This document shows, in pieces, positions 57,835 through 64,000 of a DNA stretch of 64,000 nt. Within the stretch, counting starts at the first letter, position 1, and each line of letters opens with the position of its first letter. Origin of the DNA: a bacterium (GTDB taxonomy: Bacteria > Krumholzibacteriota > Krumholzibacteriia > LZORAL124-64-63); the NCBI GenBank assembly GCA_016703265.1, contig JADJCK010000005.1, positions 372,001 through 436,000 of the forward strand, read 5' to 3'. The notes beneath the pieces were generated by a model that did not search any database, was not told the origin of the DNA, and saw only the letters and a program-made list of their open reading frames with translations. The position numbers and the translations under genes were made by a program.

Positions 57835-60800
57835 ATGCCCTGCCGCAGGCTGCGCCCGGCGCGAATCACCGCGTTCGTCGTGATGTTGACCGTACTCGGA
57901 TTCCTGGCTCCGGCTGCTTCGGCACTGACCGCCGGCCAGGCCACGGTACCCGGCGAGATCATCCTGAAGTTCAGGCCGGGAGCGGCGGCGGCCAAGCGGT
58001 CGGCCGTGCTGGCGGATCTCGGCGCCGAGGTCAAGGCCGAACTCACGTTCACGGGCGCGCTCCTGCTGCGCCTGCCCGACGACAAGGTCGCCACGGCCGT
58101 CGCGCGTTATGCCGCCGACGCGGACATCGCCTACATCGAGCCGAACTATGTCTGGCAGGCCGACGTCGTGCCCAACGACCCGTCGTTCGGGAAGCTGTGG
58201 GGGCTGTCCAACGACGGTCGCGATGGCGGCACCATCGATGCCGACATCGACGCGCCCGAAGCCTGGGACCAGGGCACCGGCTCGGCGGATGTCGTCGTGG
58301 CGATCATCGACACGGGCATCGATCCGCTGCATCCCGACCTGGCCGCCAACATGTGGACCAACCCCGGCGAGATCGCCGGCAACGGGCTCGATGACGACAC
58401 CAACGGCTACATCGACGACGTGTTCGGCTACGATTTTGTCGGCAACGACGCGCAGCCGGTCGACGACCACGGGCACGGCACGCATTGCGCGGGCACGATC
58501 GGCGCCGTCGGCAACAACGGGGTCGGCGTTGCCGGCGTGAACTGGCGCGTGAAGCTGATGGCGGTCAAGTTCCTCGACGCCGGCGGCTACGGCACGACGG
58601 ACGCCGCCGTGGCCTCGGTGGGCTATGCCGTGCGCATGGGCGCGGACATCCTGAGCAACAGTTGGGGAGGCGGGCCCTGGTCGCAGGCCCTGCTCGACGC
58701 CATCAGCCAGGCCGGCGAGGCCGGCGTGCTTTTCGTCGCTGCTGCCGGGAACACAGCCTACAACAACGACGGTTACCCCCACTACCCGGCGAGCTACGCG
58801 CTCGACAACATCATTGCGGTCGCGGCAACCGACAACGACGACCAGTTGGCCTACTTCTCATGCTGGGGAGCGACCAGCGTCGATATTGCCGCGCCCGGTG
58901 TTTCCATCTACAGCACGTTCCCGGACGGCGGCTACGGATACATGGACGGCACCTCGATGGCCTGTCCCCACGTGTCCGGCGCCCTGGCGCTCATCCTGGC
59001 GCGCTTTCCGGGAATCCCGGCCGCATCGGCGCGCCTGCTGGTGTTCAATTCCGCCGACCCCCTGCCGCAGCTGTCGGGCCTCATGGCAACAGGCGCCCGG
59101 CTGAACGTGTTCCGTGCGATGGCCGGGGTCGACACCATTCCGCCGGCGCCGATCGTCGACATGGCGGTGACGGCCACCGCAGGGCAGTGGGTCGAACTCG
59201 CGTGGACAGCCACCGGTGACGACGGGAGCATCGGCACGCCGACGGCGCACGAGATCCGCTTCGCCACCTTCCCGCTCGATGCACTCAACTTCGACACCGG
59301 GACGCGCGTCACCGGCCTGCCACGGCCGTTGCCGGCCGGTGCTCCGGAGACGGTCCGTGTCGGCGGCCTCGCCTTCGACACGACCTACTGGTTCGCCGTG
59401 TCGGCGCGCGACGAATACGGGCTGTTCGCCCCGGTCACCGCGTCGGTGACCGCCACCACGGGCGGGCCGCCCGTCATGTCGGTGGAGCCGGGTTCCGTGT
59501 CGGCATCGCTGCTGCCCGGCGCCAGGGCGATCCGCACCGTGACGATCGCCAACAGCGGTCCGACAGAGCTGGCCTGGACCGCTGCCGTGAGCGCCGCCAC
59601 CGGCCTCTCGGCGTGGGAATGGCCGGCAGTGACGGCACCGGCGTCGCTGCCGACGGTGGACCGGGACCGGGATGTCGCGCAGTTGTCATCGTCGCCGGTC
59701 GCGACGCCGGCACTGTCGACGCAGCTGCTGGACCTGGACGGTGTCCGGATCCTGTGGGATACCGCGCATGGCCAGTACCCGGTCGACTACTACTGGGTGC
59801 AGCTGGCCGGGGAACTGCGCGCGCGGGGCGCCGAGGTCTTCGACAGCGAGGCCGCCTGGACGCCGCAGTTGCTGGCCGATGTCGACATCGTCTGGCTGAC
59901 CGATATCTGGATCGCGACCTCGCCGGCGGAACAGTCGACACTGGCAGGCTGGCTGGCCGCCGGCGGCAACCTCCTGATCGAGAGCGACAGCTCGGGCCCC
60001 GATCTCAATCCGGTGCTCACGGCCGTGGGGGCCGGCATCAGCTACGGCGGGTATGGCTCCCCGGGAGTGATCCGGGACATCGTTCCCCACCCCGCCACCG
60101 CTGAAGTGTCGGCAATCCGGCTGGCGTACCCGGAGACCGGATTCGACCTGGTCGCGCCGCCGGCCGGTGTGCTGGCCCGCGACGCCCAACAGGAGCCCGT
60201 CCTGGCCTGGAGCCGCGTGGGCCGCGGCCGCATCGTGGCCCTGACCGATGAGATGTTCGCCGACGGTTTCCTCGGTGCGAACGACAATCACCTGCTGGGC
60301 CACCGCGTCATCGACTGGCTGGCGACCGGCACCTGGCTCACGCTGGATCCCGCGGCGGGCGTGGTGCCGCCGGGCGCCACGGCGGGACTCGACGTCATCT
60401 TCGACGCCGAACGGTTCTGCAACCTGGACGCCTCCGGGCTCGTGGCCATCGAGGGCAACGATCCGCTCCATCCCGCGACGATGGTCACCGCCACGCTGGA
60501 CGTCGGCGGCGGCACGGATATCGCGGTCTCGCCGATGCCCCTGGACTTCGGATTTCGGTACCTGACGACCGTCATGGTCGACTCGGTGCTGGTCAGCAAC
60601 GGGGGCTGCGATCGGCTGGAGGTCAGTGGCGCCGCCATCGACCACCCCGAGTTCACGCTGGGCGACGGGGGACCGTTCGCGCTCGAGCCGGGTTCCTCGC
60701 GCCACCTGGTCGTCACCTGGGGCACGGAAACTGTCGGTGCCGTTGCCGCCACGCTCAACATCTCGAGCAACGACCCGGACGAGCCGGTGCTGGCGGTCGG

Positions 60801-61218
60801 CATCGTCGGCACTGGGGCAGAGCCGCCCATCATCTCGGTACTGCCCGATTCGCTCTCCGCAGCGGCGCCTGCCGGGGAGACCGTGACTCGAACGCTGACC
60901 ATCACCAACAGCGGCCTGGGTGCACTCGAGTGGCGGGCTGACGCTCGCGCGCTGCACACGCCGCTGACCATGACGCTGGCGCCGCGCGCGGCTGGGGCCC
61001 TGCCCCTGCCGAACCGCCGGGAACCGCCAACGCCGGCCGGCACCACCGATGCCGACGCCGCCGACTCGAACCCGCGCACAGCCGAGCTGGAGGATCTCAC
61101 CGGCACGCGCATCCTCTGGACGCTGGCGCACGAGAACTACAGCACCGAGTACTGGGCGGTCCTGGTCGGCGACCTGCGGGAGCGGGGCGCGGAGGTTGTC
61201 GAGACGGAGCGCCGCTGA
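57835..61218 (+). CDS. Giant subtilisin-like (S8) serine protease with repeated modules, first frame
   Basis: 1127 residues before a frameshift. ATG 57835 follows GGAGGA. Signal peptide to about residue 31; I9-like propeptide (PGEIILKFRPG to IAYIEPNYVW, about 40-105). S8 catalytic domain about 130-425: Asp in VAIIDTGID (codon 58309), His in GHGTHCAG (codon 58474), Ser in DGTSMACPHVSG (codon 58954). Fibronectin-III-like domain next (about 440-540). Then repeated modules begin at 59467 and 60823, each made of an Ig-like strand set, a Rossmann/glutamine-amidotransferase-like domain (VRILWDTAHGQYPVDYYW-type start, AGGNLLIESD) and a choice-of-anchor D-type domain (SSNDPDEPVLAVGIVGTG). The frame ends at TGA 61216-61218 in the middle of the second Rossmann-like domain, but the protein continues in the next frame. 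Confidence 0.88.
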   Translation: MPCRRLRPARITAFVVMLTVLGFLAPAASALTAGQATVPGEIILKFRPGAAAAKRSAVLADLGAEVKAELTFTGALLLRLPDDKVATAVARYAADADIAYIEPNYVWQADVVPNDPSFGKLWGLSNDGRDGGTIDADIDAPEAWDQGTGSADVVVAIIDTGIDPLHPDLAANMWTNPGEIAGNGLDDDTNGYIDDVFGYDFVGNDAQPVDDHGHGTHCAGTIGAVGNNGVGVAGVNWRVKLMAVKFLDAGGYGTTDAAVASVGYAVRMGADILSNSWGGGPWSQALLDAISQAGEAGVLFVAAAGNTAYNNDGYPHYPASYALDNIIAVAATDNDDQLAYFSCWGATSVDIAAPGVSIYSTFPDGGYGYMDGTSMACPHVSGALALILARFPGIPAASARLLVFNSADPLPQLSGLMATGARLNVFRAMAGVDTIPPAPIVDMAVTATAGQWVELAWTATGDDGSIGTPTAHEIRFATFPLDALNFDTGTRVTGLPRPLPAGAPETVRVGGLAFDTTYWFAVSARDEYGLFAPVTASVTATTGGPPVMSVEPGSVSASLLPGARAIRTVTIANSGPTELAWTAAVSAATGLSAWEWPAVTAPASLPTVDRDRDVAQLSSSPVATPALSTQLLDLDGVRILWDTAHGQYPVDYYWVQLAGELRARGAEVFDSEAAWTPQLLADVDIVWLTDIWIATSPAEQSTLAGWLAAGGNLLIESDSSGPDLNPVLTAVGAGISYGGYGSPGVIRDIVPHPATAEVSAIRLAYPETGFDLVAPPAGVLARDAQQEPVLAWSRVGRGRIVALTDEMFADGFLGANDNHLLGHRVIDWLATGTWLTLDPAAGVVPPGATAGLDVIFDAERFCNLDASGLVAIEGNDPLHPATMVTATLDVGGGTDIAVSPMPLDFGFRYLTTVMVDSVLVSNGGCDRLEVSGAAIDHPEFTLGDGGPFALEPGSSRHLVVTWGTETVGAVAATLNISSNDPDEPVLAVGIVGTGAEPPIISVLPDSLSAAAPAGETVTRTLTITNSGLGALEWRADARALHTPLTMTLAPRAAGALPLPNRREPPTPAGTTDADAADSNPRTAELEDLTGTRILWTLAHENYSTEYWAVLVGDLRERGAEVVETERR

Positions 61219-64000
61219 CCGCAGCGCTGCTCGAAGATTTCGATGTGGTCTGGGCCAACTACGGCAACGCGACCTGGACCGATCGTGAAGTGGCGGACCT
61301 GGTGGCGTGGGTGCGCGCAGGCGGGGGCCTGCTCCTGGAGACCTTCGAGCCGGAGCCCTTCACGCCGATCGTGACGGCCCTGTCCGCGGGGCTCGCAATG
61401 ATACCCGGCTACGTTTCGGACGGTGCTTCGCTGGTTGTCCCGCACCCCGTGACCGCGGGACTGGACAGGCTCCAGAGCTACTACAGCTACTGCCAGGTCG
61501 TCATCAGCGGGGTGCCGGCCCAGCCTCTGGCACTCAGTTCCCAGTCTTTCGAGGCCAGCGCGGCAGCCACGACAGCCGACAGGGGTCGCGTCGTGCTGAT
61601 CAATGCGCCGATGCTCGACGATGGGCTCATCGGGTACGACGACAACCGCGTGTTCGGGAACCAGGCCATCGACTGGCTGCGCGGGCTGGGCTGGCTGGCG
61701 GTCACGCCGGCGTCAGGCACCGTCCCGCCGCTGGCCTCGCAGGAACTGGCCGTGGCCTTCGATGCCGGGGACCTGTGCGGTTCCGCGTACGCCGCCGACG
61801 TCGAGATCCGCAGCAACGATCCGCACCGGCCGGCCGTCGACGTGCCGACGTTCTTCGACGTCCTCGGGACGGTGCACATCGAGGTGGCGCCGGACAGCCT
61901 GGCGTTCGGTCCGTGTTTCATCGGCGGGCGCTTGTCTGCCGATGTGGCCGTCATCGCGGCAGGCTGCGAGGACCTGGAGGTCGCCGGTGTCCTCGCGGGA
62001 GACGGACCGTTCAGCGTCTCCCCTGCAGGCCCGTTCACGGTGGCGCCGTTCGACACCGTGTACGTACGCGTCGAATTCGCGGCGGACGCCGTGGGCGACT
62101 TCGCCGGGGTGCTCGGGATCAGTAGCAACGACGCAGACCGGCCGCTGGTCGAGATCCCGCTTGCGGGCCGTGGTGTCGAACCGCCCGTGATCACCGTCGC
62201 GCCGGCGGCGCTCGCGGAAGCGCTTGTTCCCGGCGACCGCGTCACGCGCCTGGTGACCATCGGCAACGAAGGCGCGTCAGACCTGGTCTGGTCGGCGAGC
62301 GTGCAGCCTTCGGATTCCCTGGCCTTTGCCCTGGCCCTGGCCACGGCGGAGGCCGGGTTCACGGTGACGACGACTGCGGCGGATCCGGGTACGGCGGACG
62401 AAGCTGTCGCCCCGTTCCTGCGCCAGGCCTGGACGAACCGGCGCCTGCCCATCGATGTGCCGAAGATCCTGCTGCTGGCGACGCGAGACGGCGCCGACGA
62501 CCCGTACGCCGTGGCGCTCAGGATGGCGGGGCTCAGCCACGTCATCGTCACCAGTTGGTCGACACTGGGGAGCGAACTGGCGCTGGCGAGCGACTGGGAC
62601 CTCGTGATCGTCCACAGCACGATCACGGCGTCGACATCCGTCCTCAACCAGCTGCTCGCCCACGTTGATCGCGGCGGCGCCCTCATTCATGCCGACACCA
62701 GGTTCGGCGGCTATGCGTCACACGCGCTGCTCACGCGCCTCGGCGTGGGCTTCAGTTCGACGCACACGACACCGCTGGACTGGGTGGCGCGCGACCCCGG
62801 TCACCGGTTGTTCTGGTGGCCGCACCGGATCACGCAGCTGCGAACGACGGTCGATGCCGTGACACCCAATGGCGTGGATGGCGTACCGCTCGGCGGCGCG
62901 CAGGTCCTGGCCGATTTCTCGCCCGTGGGGGCCTCCGCGGCCATAATCCTGGGCCCCACCGGTCGGACCCTGTGCAACCTGTTCCATCTCGCAGACTACG
63001 GCGCCGACGACGACAACGACAACGTGCCCGATGCGATCGAGGTGGCGGCCAACGAGATTGCGCTGCTCGCACGCGGCGAACCGTGGGTGCAGATGGTGCC
63101 CGTATCCGGCGTCCTGGCGCCGGGAGGGACCTTCGAGTTGCCCGTCGTCTTCGATGCGGCCACCCATTGCGGCGGGCGCCTCGAGGCGCCGCTGGTCGTC
63201 ACGAGCAACGATCCGCTCCAGCCCTCGGTGATAGTGCCGTTGTCGCTCGACGTGGCGGGCACGCCGGACGTGGCGGCGACGGGCGCGGCTTCCTTCACCC
63301 AGGTCTTCCTGGGCGCCTCGGCAGTCGATACGCTGGTCGTGGAGAATGCGGGCTGCGCGACACTGACGGTGCATTCGATCACGACGACGGCGGGCGATTT
63401 CACCGTCGAACCCGCCGGCCCGTTCACGATCGAGGCGCGGTCGTGGCGCGAGATCCTCGTGACCTTTGCGCCGACGACGCCCGGGCTGGCCGCGGCGCAG
63501 GTCGTGGTGGCTTCCGATGATCCCGACGAGCCGTACGTGAGCCTGGCCGCCGAGGGGCTGGGCCTGGTCGCGCCGGTGATCGAAGTGTCGGGCGAAACCC
63601 TGTCCGTGGACCTGGCGCCCTGGCGCATCGCGACCCGGCAGTTGACCGTCTCCAATCGCGGCGGCAACACCCTGGCCTGGTCGGTGGCAGCGGATGTCGC
63701 CGACTCGATGTCGGCCCTGTCCGGCATTGCCGACCTGTCCGTCCCGGCGCGGCGCATCATCCACATGGCCGGATGGTCGCCGGAAACCGACCCGTGGGCG
63801 CTGGCGCTGACACGCCTGGGCCTGCCGCACATCCAGGTGCAGACCTGGGGCTCCCTGGAAGCCTATCTGGCGACGACCACACCATGGGACCTGGTGGTGG
63901 TCACGGGCGCCGGCACGCCGCCGGTGTCGGGACTGAACCGCCTGTCGCAGCACCTCGATGGCGGTGGGCGGCTCATCGTGGGCGCGATGAACATGGGAGG
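61209..64000 (+). CDS. Giant subtilisin-like protease, continuation in the shifted frame (3' partial)
   Basis: From 61209 to the window end this frame is open without a stop and completes the Rossmann-like domain cut at 61218: APLTAALLEDFDVVWANYG aligns with QLLADVDIVWLTD of the previous module. It then encodes FGNQAIDWLRGLGWL, a choice-of-anchor D segment (EIRSNDPHRP; VIAAGCEDLEV; ISSNDADRPLVEIPLAGRG), a third module from 62181 (VITVAPAALAEAL; KILLLATRDGADDPYA; calcium-loop-like ADDDNDNVPDAIE; VTSNDPLQPS) and a fourth from 63570 (VIEVSGETLSVDL; WDLVVVTGAG). One missing base near 61200-61212 would join both frames into a single protein of more than 2,050 residues, with its end beyond the window. 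Confidence 0.82.

Overview
The window is very GC-rich (about 70% G+C by eye) and gene-dense, and it comes from a Gram-negative-type bacterium: it has an Mla/MCE lipid-transport set, many Sec signal peptides and exported enzymes. A secreted protein with a C-terminal FlgD-like Ig/sorting domain (motif NPFNPRTTI) and a giant subtilase carrying choice-of-anchor D-type repeats point to the FCB superphylum or a neighbouring candidate phylum (for example Eisenbacteria or Krumholzibacteriota). That placement is an inference from protein style; no rRNA gene is present. I see no insertion sequence, prophage, CRISPR array, tRNA or rRNA.

Layout. 0-6.2 kb (+): coaBC (5'-truncated by the window edge), a family-4 uracil-DNA glycosylase, a secreted beta-propeller/amidohydrolase fusion and a DUF4112 membrane protein whose stop codon lies in a 17-bp minisatellite. 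6.4-8.5 kb (+): methyltransferase and frameshifted glycosyltransferase. 8.5-10.6 kb: speA behind a structured leader. 10.6-12.3 kb (-): hypothetical gene and frameshifted serine beta-lactamase-like hydrolase. 12.4-14.5 kb (+): exported oligopeptidase B. 14.6-21.8 kb (-): methyltransferase followed by three coupled DUF3857/transglutaminase-like paralogues, of which only the first keeps the catalytic triad. 22-24.5 kb (+): dnaB preceded by DnaA-box-like sites, then a metallo-hydrolase. 24.6-27.2 kb (+): mlaE-mlaF-mlaD. 27.2-29.5 kb (+): rubrerythrin-like, TerC and VIT proteins (metal/oxidative-stress cluster). 29.6-33.9 kb (+): periplasmic TPR-CHAT protease, ECF sigma factor and anti-sigma-like protein. 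33.9-36.7 kb (-): hybrid PAS histidine kinase. 37-39.4 kb (+): leuS. 39.5-41.5 kb (+): secreted duplicated-domain protein. 41.7-44.1 kb (+): penicillin acylase family. 44.1-44.8 kb (-): cytidylate-kinase-like protein. 44.9-49.4 kb (-): ABC ATPase, FtsX-type permease and AttH/CrtC-like lipocalin protein (Att-like operon). 49.6-50.8 kb (+): glycosyltransferase. 50.8-53.6 kb (-): CYTH protein, DUF47/PhoU-like regulator and PiT phosphate permease. 53.6-57.7 kb (-): membrane-fused spermidine-synthase-like protein and an S9 peptidase. 57.8-64 kb (+): giant subtilase running off the window.

How the genes fit together. Many products are exported peptidases or amidases (two S9 enzymes, subtilase, penicillin acylase, propeller-amidohydrolase, beta-lactamase-like hydrolase), which suggests a heterotroph living on peptides. 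Envelope upkeep (Mla, Att-like ABC) and stress sensing (TPR-CHAT with ECF sigma/anti-sigma, PAS kinase, rubrerythrin/TerC/VIT) form the second theme. Five genes are each broken by one apparent frameshift, which changes how they should be read: sequencing or assembly indels are at least as likely as true pseudogenes.
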